64,000 bases of DNA, taken from contig NZ_NERV01000003.1 in assembly GCF_003063315.1 (NCBI RefSeq), forward strand, positions 744,001-808,000, in the 5' to 3' direction. The notes under the pieces are model-generated. The model was not told the origin of the DNA and searched no databases. It saw only the letters and a list, made by a program, of their open reading frames with translations. Every line of letters starts with the position of its first letter. Positions within the stretch are counted from its first letter, which is position 1. Source of the stretch: Limnohabitans sp. T6-5. Lineage in GTDB: Bacteria; Pseudomonadota; Gammaproteobacteria; Burkholderiales; Burkholderiaceae_C. Below are positions 18,049-26,092 of this stretch, one piece after another. The position numbers and the translations under genes are program-made.

Positions 18049-18359
18049 CAAAAGGGAATGCGGCCTGTCCAGATGTCCTTGTACATGACCCAGTCGCCCA
18101 TGAAGCTGTAAAGCGGGCGCTTGAAGCTGGCGGGCTTGTTTTTCTCGAACACAAAGTGACCGATCCAGGCGCAGCCATAGCCGCACAGCAGGCCATACAC
18201 AAAGTATTGGGGTTTGCCGGTGACGGCCAGCATGGCCAGGCAGATCAGCGACAGTGTGCTCCCCACAAAGTGCAGGCGGCGGCAGGTGCGGTGGCTGTGC
18301 TCGCTCAAGTAGAAAGGGTAGAACTCTGCAAAGCTGACGTGGTGAAGGGCTTGGGTCAT
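18048..18359 (-). CDS. Mpo1-like / DUF962 family membrane protein
   Basis: 103 aa from the ATG at 18357-18359, with GGAG seven or eight bases upstream. It has the family signature FYPFYLSEHSHRTCRRLHFV, two hydrophobic segments (about 32-60), and GCAWIGHFVFEKNKPASF near the C-terminus. The yeast homologue Mpo1 is an iron-dependent dioxygenase of 2-hydroxy fatty acid alpha-oxidation; the conserved His residues fit metal binding. Whether the bacterial protein does the same is inference. Last of a four-gene minus-strand run, 19 bases after the P450. Confidence 0.88.
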   Translation of the reverse strand: MTQALHHVSFAEFYPFYLSEHSHRTCRRLHFVGSTLSLICLAMLAVTGKPQYFVYGLLCGYGCAWIGHFVFEKNKPASFKRPLYSFMGDWVMYKDIWTGRIPF

Positions 18360-18378
18360 GGGGTGTCTCCTCAAAAGT

Positions 18379-19710
18379 TCAGGCGGTGCGAAAGGCTGCG
18401 TTTAAAAAACCACGGAAACGCGCCCGGCCACCGCGCACAGGTGCTTGCGTGAGCTGGTAATCGGGAAATCGCTGCAAAAAGCGCCCGATGGCCACGCGGC
18501 CTTCCAGTCGCGCCAGGCTCAGGCCTGCGCACTGGTGCACACCAAAGCCAAAGGCCAGGTGCTTGTTGCCGGTGCGGCGCAGGTCCAGCTGTTCGGGGTT
18601 CTCGTACACCGCAGGGTCGCGGTTGGCCGCGCCGATGCACAGCGTGACCAATGCGCCTTCAGGAAGATCGACGCCATTGACCTGTGTGGCCTGCAGAGCG
18701 CGGCGGTTGCCCAGCTGGTTGGATGATTCAAAGCGCAGGAACTCGTCTACCGCCAGACCCAGAATGTGTTCCCGTTCTTCGTCGCTGGCCGCTTGTTTCA
18801 GGTCGGCCTTCAGTTGTTCGCGCTGTTCGGGCCATTCCTGCAGGCTGATGAGCGCGTTGCCGATCAGGTTGGTGGTGGTTTCATGCCCGGCGTTGAGCAA
18901 AAAAACGCAGTTTTGCAGCAGCTCGACTTCGCTCAGGGCGTCGCCACCTGTTTCGCCATCCTTTTCGCCTTGGATCAGTCGGGTCAGCACATCGTGCTCC
19001 GGGTCGCCCGGGCGCTGGCGGCGCTGGGCGACCAGTTCGCGCAAATAAGCCAGAAACTCGGTCACGCTGCGGTTGCCCAGCGCTTCCTGCTCGGGCGTGA
19101 GGGCGGGCTCAAGCGCTCCCAAAATGGCCAGCGACCAGCCGCGCAAGGGCTCGCGGTCGGCGTGCGGCACGTCCAGCAGGTTGCCGATGATCTCCACCGG
19201 AATGGCCGAGGCAAAGTCTTCGATCAGGTCGCCGCCGCCGCGTGCCTCGATCTTGTCCAGCAGGCTGTCGACCAGCTGCACCAGCCCAGGCTCCATGGCC
19301 TCAATGACGCGGCGGGTCAGCGCGCCCATGATCAGGCGCCGCACCCGGGTGTGCAGGGGCGGGTCGTTGAAGACCAGGCTGTTGGTGTGGTGCTCAAACA
19401 GCGGGGCAACACCGCCTGCTGTGGCGTAGGGCGCTTGGTTGAACGGGGCGTGGTTGTATTTGGGGGCGAACTCGACTTGCTTGTCGGAGCTGAAGACCTT
19501 GGCGTCGCGGTACACGGCCACCAGATCGGCGTGACGCGTGAGGAAATACGCCCCATCGGGCATGCGCTTGAATGGCTCGGCTTCGCGCAGCGCGGCATAG
19601 ACCGGGTAGGGGTTGTCCAGAAAATCGCGCGGCAGGCTGCGCAGGTCCAGCGTGCGGGCGATTTCTTGAGCCCGGGCCACGTTCATGGAGGGCGTGATGT
19701 TGACGTTCAT
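18379..19710 (-). CDS. Cytochrome P450
   Basis: 443 aa from the ATG at 19708-19710, which overlaps the stop of the upstream hydrolase gene. Visible motifs: the I-helix LLNAGHETTTNL, heme-contact PLHTRVRRL, the K-helix region LRFESSNQLGNRRAL, and the heme ligand Cys394 in FGFGVHQCAGLSLARLEGR. No membrane anchor, so a soluble bacterial P450 that needs separate ferredoxin and reductase, none of which are nearby. Substrate unknown. Translational coupling to an alpha/beta hydrolase and metY is unusual for a P450. Confidence 0.95.
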   Translation of the reverse strand: MNVNITPSMNVARAQEIARTLDLRSLPRDFLDNPYPVYAALREAEPFKRMPDGAYFLTRHADLVAVYRDAKVFSSDKQVEFAPKYNHAPFNQAPYATAGGVAPLFEHHTNSLVFNDPPLHTRVRRLIMGALTRRVIEAMEPGLVQLVDSLLDKIEARGGGDLIEDFASAIPVEIIGNLLDVPHADREPLRGWSLAILGALEPALTPEQEALGNRSVTEFLAYLRELVAQRRQRPGDPEHDVLTRLIQGEKDGETGGDALSEVELLQNCVFLLNAGHETTTNLIGNALISLQEWPEQREQLKADLKQAASDEEREHILGLAVDEFLRFESSNQLGNRRALQATQVNGVDLPEGALVTLCIGAANRDPAVYENPEQLDLRRTGNKHLAFGFGVHQCAGLSLARLEGRVAIGRFLQRFPDYQLTQAPVRGGRARFRGFLNAAFRTA

Positions 19711-20525
19711 GATTTCAGAAAATCCTTGAGGGCCTGCAGCACGCCATCGGGCGCTTCGGTCATGAGCGAATGGCCTGCGAGCAGATTGACCACCTTCGGC
19801 TTGGCACAAAGCTCGATCAGGCTTTGCGCAGCCTTGGGCGGTGTCATTTGGTCGGCGTTGCCCAGCACAAACAGGGTGGGGCAAGTCACACGGGGCATGG
19901 CGGCTTCGGCGCCGCTGTAGCTGTCGCAGGCCTTGAAGCCGGTGTGGAACACATTGACTTGCGTGTTGCTGGCCAGCACCCGGCGCATGAGCGCCTTGCT
20001 GCCGCCATACAGCCAGGTGCCCGGCCCCAGGGCCGAAGGCGGTGGGGCCAGCGTCGAGTGCGAAAAGCTGTTGACCATGTCGATGGCCTTGAACGGTGCG
20101 CTGACCGACAGGTCGAGCAGGGCAGGTGAGACGCGCATCGGATAGGCGGTACCGACCATGACCAGACGGCTCACGCGGCCCGGGTGTGTCTCTGAATCGC
20201 GTGCCGCCGCTTCGAGCGCGATCAGCGAGCCAAAGCTGTGGCCGATCAGCGCTGCCTGGCTGATGTTCAGGGCATCGAGCAGCGCGATGACGGTGTCGGC
20301 CGCTTCGGCCACGCTTTGCGGTGGCGGGCCTTCGCTTTTGCAGTGTCCAGGCAGGTCAATCGCCAGCACATTCCAGCCGTGGTGGGCGAGGTACCGGGTT
20401 TGCAAGATCCAGACGCTGTGGTCGTTGAGCACGCCGTGGATGAACACGGCGGTGGGCTGCGTGGGGTTGAAGTCTTTGCCGCCGGTGTAGGCGTAAAGCG
20501 CGTGGCCTTGGACAGAGATTTTCAT
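19707..20525 (-). CDS. Alpha/beta hydrolase
   Basis: 272 aa. Alpha/beta-hydrolase fold with the oxyanion HGVLNDHSVW, the nucleophile Ser97 in LIGHSFGS, an acid in VLGNADQMTPP and the catalytic His in LLAGHSLMTEAP. Substrate not predictable from sequence. Both ends overlap neighbours by four bases (ATGA): the start with the metY stop, the stop with the P450 start, so the three genes are translationally coupled. A link to homoserine-ester metabolism is possible from the metY context, but it lacks the longer form of the usual homoserine acetyltransferase. Confidence 0.92.
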   Translation of the reverse strand: MKISVQGHALYAYTGGKDFNPTQPTAVFIHGVLNDHSVWILQTRYLAHHGWNVLAIDLPGHCKSEGPPPQSVAEAADTVIALLDALNISQAALIGHSFGSLIALEAAARDSETHPGRVSRLVMVGTAYPMRVSPALLDLSVSAPFKAIDMVNSFSHSTLAPPPSALGPGTWLYGGSKALMRRVLASNTQVNVFHTGFKACDSYSGAEAAMPRVTCPTLFVLGNADQMTPPKAAQSLIELCAKPKVVNLLAGHSLMTEAPDGVLQALKDFLKS

Positions 20526-21820
20526 GCGGCTTTCTCCGCAGCCTTGAGGGCTTTTTTGAGGTCGTCGATCAGATCGGCGGGGTCTTCCAGGCCAACCGAC
20601 AGGCGGATCGTGCCAGGGCCGATACCGCTGGCGGCCAGGGCCTCGTCAGTCATGCGGAAATGCGTGGTGCTGGCCGGGTGGATCACCAGGCTTTTAGCAT
20701 CGCCCACATTGGCCAGGTGGCTGAAGACCTTGAGGGCTTCGATGAATTTTTGACCTTGGGCGCGGCTGCCTTTGATGTCGAAGCTGAACACCGAGCCCGC
20801 GCCGCGTGGCAACAGCTTTTGCGCCAGCGCGTGCGAAGGATGGCTCTCCAGCATGGGGTGGCCCACGCGGCTGACCATCGGGTGCGCGGCCAGAAACTCG
20901 ACCACTTTGGCGGTGTTTTCCATGTGCCGGGCCATGCGCAGCGGCAGGGTTTCGATGCCTTGCAGGATCAGCCAGGCGGTGTGCGGGCTCATGCAGGCGC
21001 CAAAGTCGCGCAGGCCCTCGCGCCGCGCACGCAGCAAGAAGGCGCCCACGGTACTTTCTTCGCTGAAGACCATGTTGTGAAAGCCTTCGTAGGCCTGGCT
21101 CAGTTCGGCGAACTTGCCGGACTTGTCCCAGTCAAAACTGCCACCATCGACCACCACACCACCCACCACCGTGCCGTGGCCCGACAAAAACTTGGTGGCC
21201 GAGTGGTAGACCAGATCGGCACCGTGGTCAAAAGGTTTGATGAGCCAAGGCGAGGTCAGGGTCGAGTCCACCAGCAGCGGCACACCGGCCTCGTGCGCAA
21301 TGGCGCTGATGGCCGGGATGTCCAGCACGTCCATGCCCGGGTTGCCCACGGTCTCACCAAAAAAGAGTTTGGTGTTGGGTTGCACGGCGGCTTTCCAAGC
21401 GTCCAGATCGCCCGGTTTGACGAAGGTGGTGCTGATGCCAAAGCGGTTCAGGGTGTAGTGCAGCAGGTTGTGCGAGCCGCCATACAAAGCGGTGGACGCC
21501 ACGATGTGTGAGCCCGCCCCCATGAGGGTGGCAATCGTCAGGTGCAAAGCCGCCTGGCCGCTGGCGGTGGTGATGGCGCCAATGCCGCCTTCCAGAGCCG
21601 CCATGCGCTGCTCCAGCACCGCGTTGGTGGGGTTGCTGATGCGGCTGTACACATGGCCAGGCCGCTCCAGGTTGAACAGGGCGGCGGCTTGGTCGCTCGA
21701 CTCGAAGACGAACGAGGTGGTCAGATGAATCGGCACCGCCCGTGAGCCGGTGCTGGGGTCGGGTGCGGCGCCTGCATGCAGGGCCAGGGTGTCAAAACCG
21801 GGGTCGCTGTAGCCAGCCAT
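20522..21820 (-). CDS. metY: O-acetylhomoserine sulfhydrylase / cystathionine gamma-synthase family, PLP enzyme
   Basis: 432 aa from the ATG at 21818-21820 (MAGYSDPGFDTLALHAG). Features of the Cys/Met metabolism PLP family: YSRISNPTNAVLE, SGQAALH, Asp185 in VDSTLTSPW, and the PLP lysine Lys210 in VYHSATKFLSGHG. The length and opening fit O-acetylhomoserine sulfhydrylase, which makes homocysteine (or methionine) from O-acetylhomoserine and sulfide. A related O-succinylhomoserine enzyme cannot be fully excluded. First gene of the coupled run with the hydrolase and P450. Confidence 0.93.
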   Translation of the reverse strand: MAGYSDPGFDTLALHAGAAPDPSTGSRAVPIHLTTSFVFESSDQAAALFNLERPGHVYSRISNPTNAVLEQRMAALEGGIGAITTASGQAALHLTIATLMGAGSHIVASTALYGGSHNLLHYTLNRFGISTTFVKPGDLDAWKAAVQPNTKLFFGETVGNPGMDVLDIPAISAIAHEAGVPLLVDSTLTSPWLIKPFDHGADLVYHSATKFLSGHGTVVGGVVVDGGSFDWDKSGKFAELSQAYEGFHNMVFSEESTVGAFLLRARREGLRDFGACMSPHTAWLILQGIETLPLRMARHMENTAKVVEFLAAHPMVSRVGHPMLESHPSHALAQKLLPRGAGSVFSFDIKGSRAQGQKFIEALKVFSHLANVGDAKSLVIHPASTTHFRMTDEALAASGIGPGTIRLSVGLEDPADLIDDLKKALKAAEKAA

Positions 21821-21934
21821 GGGGTGTCTCCGAAAAAGAAAGTGTGCGGCAAGCTTCAATCGCTACGCTCGGCTTTCATTGTGGGCTATATTGGAAGCCA
21901 ATTAAAACTGTACTCGACCCCAAGGAGACACACC

Positions 21935-22399
21935 ATGCAAGTCAACGACATCCTCCGCGTCAAAGGCGGCACGCTGTTCACAGTGCACCCCGATGAGCCC
22001 CTGTCTCGCGCCATGAACGACATGGCCGAAAAAGACATCGGGTCTTTGGTGGTCATGGCCCAAGGCGACCTGGTGGGCATGCTGACTTTCCGCGAAGTGA
22101 TCCAGCAGATCGTCAAGAATGGCGGCCAGGTGGGCCACACCACCGTGCGCGAGGCCATGGACAGCCAACCGTTGACTTGCACCGGCGAGACCGACATCGA
22201 CAATGTGCGCCGCATGATGCTGGAGCACCATGCCCGCTACATGCCTGTCATGGACCAGCGCGTGTTGATGGGTGTGATCAGCTTCTACGACGTGGCCAAG
22301 GCCGTGGTGGACAGCCAGAACTTTGAAAACAAGATGCTCAAGGCTTATATCCGCGACTGGCCAGCCCATGAAGCGGTGGAGCCGGACGTCAAGCTTTGA
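21935..22399 (+). CDS. CBS-domain pair protein
   Basis: 154 aa from the ATG at 21935, with AAGGAG about nine bases upstream. Two CBS motifs: about residues 6-60 ([19 protein letters not shown], then [19 protein letters not shown]) and about 77-135 ([20 protein letters not shown]). Paired CBS domains bind adenosine nucleotides and act as regulatory modules; this is a stand-alone pair with no effector domain. Its last 11 bases overlap the 3' end of the convergent gluQ gene. The 114-base gap upstream carries promoters for this gene and metY; only a possible TATATT at 21887 stands out. Confidence 0.92.
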   Translation: MQVNDILRVKGGTLFTVHPDEPLSRAMNDMAEKDIGSLVVMAQGDLVGMLTFREVIQQIVKNGGQVGHTTVREAMDSQPLTCTGETDIDNVRRMMLEHHARYMPVMDQRVLMGVISFYDVAKAVVDSQNFENKMLKAYIRDWPAHEAVEPDVKL

Positions 22400-23342
22400 A
22401 GAACGGAGCACGCGGCGCGTATTGAGCGCGCCAGATCGCTGTCCAATGCGCCAGTGAGGCGTCAATGTCCGTGACTTCTGCCCGCACGGGTAAATCCACG
22501 GCCAACGCGGCCTGCCTCAGGGCATGCAGGGGGGGGTGCAAATCCAGCGCCTGGGCACCGTTTTGCTTGCTGAGTTTTTCGCCGTTGGCGCCCAGCACCA
22601 AGGCGGTGTGCAGGTATTGTGGTGTGGGCAAATCCAAGGCCTTTTGCAGCAGTATCTGGCGTGCCGTGTTGTCGGCCAGGTCTTCCCCGCGCACCACATG
22701 GCTGATGCCTTGCGCCGCATCGTCCACCACCACGGCCAGTTGGTAGGCCCACAAACCATCGGCACGGCGCAGCACGAAGTCGCCCACGGTCTCCAGGACA
22801 TTTTGCGCTTGCCTTCCCAGCCTGCGGTCATGCCATTCGGTGATGGGCGGCAATCTCAATTCGGCCTGAACCGCCTGCACATTCAGGCGCCAGGCCCGTG
22901 CTGGCTTGCCTTGCAGGCCTGAGCGGCAGGTGCCTGGGTAGACCGCGACCTGGTGGCGCAGCACGGACCGGGCTTGTGCCGATTCAATGTCTTTGCGCGA
23001 GCACCCGCAAGGGTAGGCCCAGCCTTTGACGATCAAGGTCTCCAGCGCTGCTTGGTAGGCGTCTCCACGCTGGCTTTGCCAAAGCACCGGGCCATCGGGC
23101 ACCAAATGGCAAAGTGCCAGTTGCTGCATGATGGCCAGGTCTGCGCCCGGCACGCAGCGCGGCGTGTCCACGTCTTCCAGGCGAACCCGCCACTGGCCCT
23201 GGTGGGCGCGTGCGTCCAGCCAGCTGGCCAGTGCGGCCACCAGGGAGCCCGCATGCAGCAAGCCGGTGGGAGAGGGGGCAAAGCGCCCGATATAGCCTGG
23301 CCCGGCCTGCTCAGACTCCGGGCGATTGCCTTCCCATCCCAT
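22389..23342 (-). CDS. gluQ: Glutamyl-Q tRNA(Asp) synthetase
   Basis: 317 aa from the ATG at 23340-23342; the longer frame is a shadow of the neighbouring gene. It is a truncated class I glutamyl-tRNA synthetase with no anticodon-binding domain: [16 protein letters not shown] (HIGH motif), [10 protein letters not shown], zinc-type cysteines in [10 protein letters not shown] and GTCRSG, and the KLSKQNGA (KMSKS) loop. It attaches glutamate to the queuosine base of tRNA-Asp. A C8 run in the sense strand (22529-22536) is worth checking for frame stability. Confidence 0.94.
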   Translation of the reverse strand: MGWEGNRPESEQAGPGYIGRFAPSPTGLLHAGSLVAALASWLDARAHQGQWRVRLEDVDTPRCVPGADLAIMQQLALCHLVPDGPVLWQSQRGDAYQAALETLIVKGWAYPCGCSRKDIESAQARSVLRHQVAVYPGTCRSGLQGKPARAWRLNVQAVQAELRLPPITEWHDRRLGRQAQNVLETVGDFVLRRADGLWAYQLAVVVDDAAQGISHVVRGEDLADNTARQILLQKALDLPTPQYLHTALVLGANGEKLSKQNGAQALDLHPPLHALRQAALAVDLPVRAEVTDIDASLAHWTAIWRAQYAPRAPFFKA

Positions 23343-23349
23343 GGATGGA

Positions 23350-24393
23350 TCAGCGTTTTTTGAGCACCGACAAAGCCAATTCCAGGCCCGACACGAATGC
23401 GTCTTCGACCCGATGGCCTGTGCACCAGTCACCGCACAGACCGATGCCCAGGTCCTTGAACCACAAATGGCTCTGACCCAGAGGCTGTGAGGTCTTGGCA
23501 TACAGCCAGCGGTGCACCTCGGCATGCGCCGGTGTGGCCCGAATGCCGGTGATTTCTGCAAAGGCCTTGAGCAGCTTGCCGGTGATGCGTTCGGGCGTGT
23601 CGTCCACATGTTCCGCAGACCAAGGGGCGCTGGCTTGTACGGTCCAGCGCTCAATGCGTTCACGCGCAGGTTTGGACGATTCGCGTGCCATCCAGGCGAT
23701 GCGGTGGTGCGTGCTGCGCGCAGCGTTCCATTGGGGGCCGATCGTGATCAGGCCAGGCTGAACGGCTTGCGGGTAGGCCACCATCAGCGTCCAGCAAGGC
23801 TCGACCCGCACATCGCTCAAAGGCTGCGCCAGGGCGCTCAAGCCCGAGCTGTGCAGCAATGTGGTCGCTTGTGCAGGCGGGATGGCCAGGACCACACGGT
23901 CAAAACCGGCAAACACATGCTGACTACCGTCCTCGCCTTCGGTGTGCAGTTGCCAGCCGTTTTTCTTGAAGGGATCGGCGCTGATCTGGGTCACGCAGGT
24001 TTGCAACTGCACATTGCCGTCTTCCAGCAGCGGTTCGGCCCAGGCTTTGACCAGGCCATTCATGCCGGGCGTGGCCACCCAGTGACGCTCTCCGCCCGGC
24101 AGTCCGGCTTCGATGACGCGGCCATTGGGGTCGAGCACGCGCACAGCATTGGCGCTCCAGGGCTTGCACAGGCCGGGTACGGTGCTCAAGGCCAGGTCAA
24201 AGCGCGGGTCTCGCACGGTGAAGTACTGCGTGCCGTGGTCAAAACTGCCGAAGGCACTCGCACGCGTGGCCATGCGCCCGCCAAGTCCTCGGCTTTTTTC
24301 GAACAGTGTGACGTTGTGACCGGCTTGGCGCAGTGTCCGTGCACAAACTACGCCGGCCATGCCGACGCCGATGATGGCTGTGTTGTGTTGCAT
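23350..24393 (-). CDS. FAD/NAD(P)-dependent oxidoreductase, renalase/amine-oxidase-like
   Basis: 347 aa from the ATG at 24391-24393. The N-terminal Rossmann motif [20 protein letters not shown] is followed by [14 protein letters not shown], the classic FAD-binding opening of the amine-oxidase/renalase group. The C-terminus has the FAD-closing [19 protein letters not shown]. Substrate unknown. Bacterial renalase-type enzymes oxidise abnormal dihydronicotinamide isomers, but that assignment is only by family resemblance. It ends seven bases before the gluQ start. Confidence 0.88.
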   Translation of the reverse strand: MQHNTAIIGVGMAGVVCARTLRQAGHNVTLFEKSRGLGGRMATRASAFGSFDHGTQYFTVRDPRFDLALSTVPGLCKPWSANAVRVLDPNGRVIEAGLPGGERHWVATPGMNGLVKAWAEPLLEDGNVQLQTCVTQISADPFKKNGWQLHTEGEDGSQHVFAGFDRVVLAIPPAQATTLLHSSGLSALAQPLSDVRVEPCWTLMVAYPQAVQPGLITIGPQWNAARSTHHRIAWMARESSKPARERIERWTVQASAPWSAEHVDDTPERITGKLLKAFAEITGIRATPAHAEVHRWLYAKTSQPLGQSHLWFKDLGIGLCGDWCTGHRVEDAFVSGLELALSVLKKR

Positions 24394-24684
24394 AGAGTGA
24401 CCTTTTGTGTCGTATGGAATGACTTTCACCTTATACAGCATGTCGTTAGAGGATAAAATTCAAATTTCCGCATCATCAAAAATGTGAAAAATGTTTAATT
24501 AGTCATTTTTAATTTCCATTTAAGTATTTTTAATGGATGAGAATTGATTTTGTTTCTCAATATGATGAATATAAAATAATTAAGCTATAAACTCTGATGA
24601 TAGTTGTCTTTCGTGCAGGTTAAATATTCAATTTCAAGGGTCAACTTTTGCATTGCTCAATATGTATTGAGTCACCTTCGGAGT
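24394..24684 (+). promoter_or_regulatory. AT-rich leader of the secretion locus, likely promoter region
   Basis: About 290 bases, strikingly AT-rich from roughly 24450 to 24660 within a GC-rich window, between the divergent FAD oxidoreductase and the first TolC-like gene. A perfect 6+6 inverted repeat TGAGAA...TTCTCA spans 24538-24559. A tentative promoter is TTGTTT (24550-24555), 16 bases, TAAAAT (24572-24577). The composition is typical of DNA bound by H-NS/MvaT-type silencers, which often control large adhesin loci; that regulation is inference. Confidence 0.4.
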
Positions 24685-26046
24685 ATGAGAGTGGTTGATT
24701 TTTTGGCGATTTTTGTGATTTTGATGGGTTTGATGCCTGTTGGTCTGACCTATGCTCAAACTCAGCCGAGCACCTCGCCACCCACTGTGGTGCTTACTTC
24801 CACTTCCTCTCTCGCCGATCATGAGGAAGAGCGCCAAATTCCCGCAGCTGTGGTGGCTTATGTGCAAATGGCGCTGCAGCGCCATCCTGAACTTTTGCAA
24901 GCCGAAGCGCAAAGCCGTGCACAGGAAGGCTTGTACAAGGAAGCCAAATCCCAATTCATGCCGCGTGTGGTGGTGGGCGGCAATGCCGGTCAAGAAAATC
25001 AGCGCCTGACGGCATCAAACGTCTCGAACGCCTACAAGCAAAGCCAGGCCTACGTCCGCATGACCATGCCCTTGCTGGATCAGGGGCTGGAGGCACAGGC
25101 CGAGCAACGCCGTCAATCTTCCATTGGTGCGGACTGGAAGCTGGTGGACAAGCGGGAAGAGCTGATGCTGCGCACTTTGGAGGCCTATGTGGAAGTGCTC
25201 AGGGCTTCGCAGTTGCTGGTGCTGGCACAAGACAATTTGTCCATGCACCGTGGGTATGTCAAACAGGTCAAGGGGATTGCCAAGCTGGATTTGGGCCGGG
25301 CGGCTGACTTGCCCGCTGCCATGAGCCGCGCATCCCTGGCGGAGTCGGTCATGACCTCTCGCCTGATGCGTCTGGAGCAGGCGCGTCTGGAGTTTCAAAG
25401 CCTGACAGGCTTGGCCAAGGCACACGATTTGCCTGAAATGCGTTCGCTGACGCCTGCTGCGAGTCTCGAAGAAGCCTATCAAAAAGCCCTCAATGCCAGC
25501 CCAGCCTTGCAAGTGGCCCGGGCCGATGTGGAGCAAGCTCAGCAGGGCATTGCCTTGGCCAAAGCTCCCTATCGCCCGCGCGTGAATCTGGATGCCACGG
25601 GCAAGACCGGACGCGATTTCAACGGCATTCATGGCAATCAATCGGATCTTTATCTGGGTGTGCAGGCCGAGTGGACGGTGTGGGCTGGCGGGGCGGATGG
25701 ACATGCTCTGAATGCAGCCACGGCCACCCAGATGGCCACGCGTTTTGCCTTTGAAAAAGCACGCGATGAATTGCAGCAGCGCGTGGGTTCTGCCTGGTAC
25801 GAATTTCTGGCGCACACCCAGTCCCTGGCCTCATTTGATGATTACGTCAACCACGCGCAAGAGATGGTGTACGCCAACCGCAAGCAGTTCAGGGTGGGGC
25901 GTCGCAATTTGCTGGATGTGCTCAATGCCGAAAATGAATTGTTCACCGCCCGCTCCAACAAGCTGTCTTCCGAGATGGACCAGATCAAGGCTTCTTTTCG
26001 CTTGATCGGTCTGCAGGGGCTTCTTCCCACGGTGTTGCAGCTGTGA
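24685..26046 (+). CDS. TolC-family outer-membrane efflux protein 1 (type I secretion)
   Basis: 453 aa from the ATG at 24685, which begins a good signal peptide (MRVVDFLAIFVILMGLMPVG, cleavage near LTYAQ). The GGAG before it is too close to be a good ribosome site, and the frame is open back to a TTG at 24604, so the start is uncertain. Two TolC-type repeats of about 200 residues: AYVQMALQRHPELLQAEAQS and, in the second half, AYQKALNASPALQVARADVE. It forms the outer-membrane channel of a type I secretion system. First gene of the plus-strand secretion run. Confidence 0.9.
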   Translation: MRVVDFLAIFVILMGLMPVGLTYAQTQPSTSPPTVVLTSTSSLADHEEERQIPAAVVAYVQMALQRHPELLQAEAQSRAQEGLYKEAKSQFMPRVVVGGNAGQENQRLTASNVSNAYKQSQAYVRMTMPLLDQGLEAQAEQRRQSSIGADWKLVDKREELMLRTLEAYVEVLRASQLLVLAQDNLSMHRGYVKQVKGIAKLDLGRAADLPAAMSRASLAESVMTSRLMRLEQARLEFQSLTGLAKAHDLPEMRSLTPAASLEEAYQKALNASPALQVARADVEQAQQGIALAKAPYRPRVNLDATGKTGRDFNGIHGNQSDLYLGVQAEWTVWAGGADGHALNAATATQMATRFAFEKARDELQQRVGSAWYEFLAHTQSLASFDDYVNHAQEMVYANRKQFRVGRRNLLDVLNAENELFTARSNKLSSEMDQIKASFRLIGLQGLLPTVLQL

Positions 26047-26092
26047 GGGGCCAAGCGATGCATGACAGGGTGCTGTTTGCGGAGGCTGATCA

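Noticed and set aside
22529..22536. G8 run in gluQ as a phase-variation site
   Set aside because: gluQ is a housekeeping tRNA-modification gene and the run is shorter than typical contingency tracts; recorded only as a frame-stability check.
24604..24684. Upstream TTG start for TolC-like protein 1
   Set aside because: It would place 27 residues before an otherwise good signal peptide, and no ribosome-binding site precedes it. The later ATG also lacks a well-spaced site, so the start stays uncertain.
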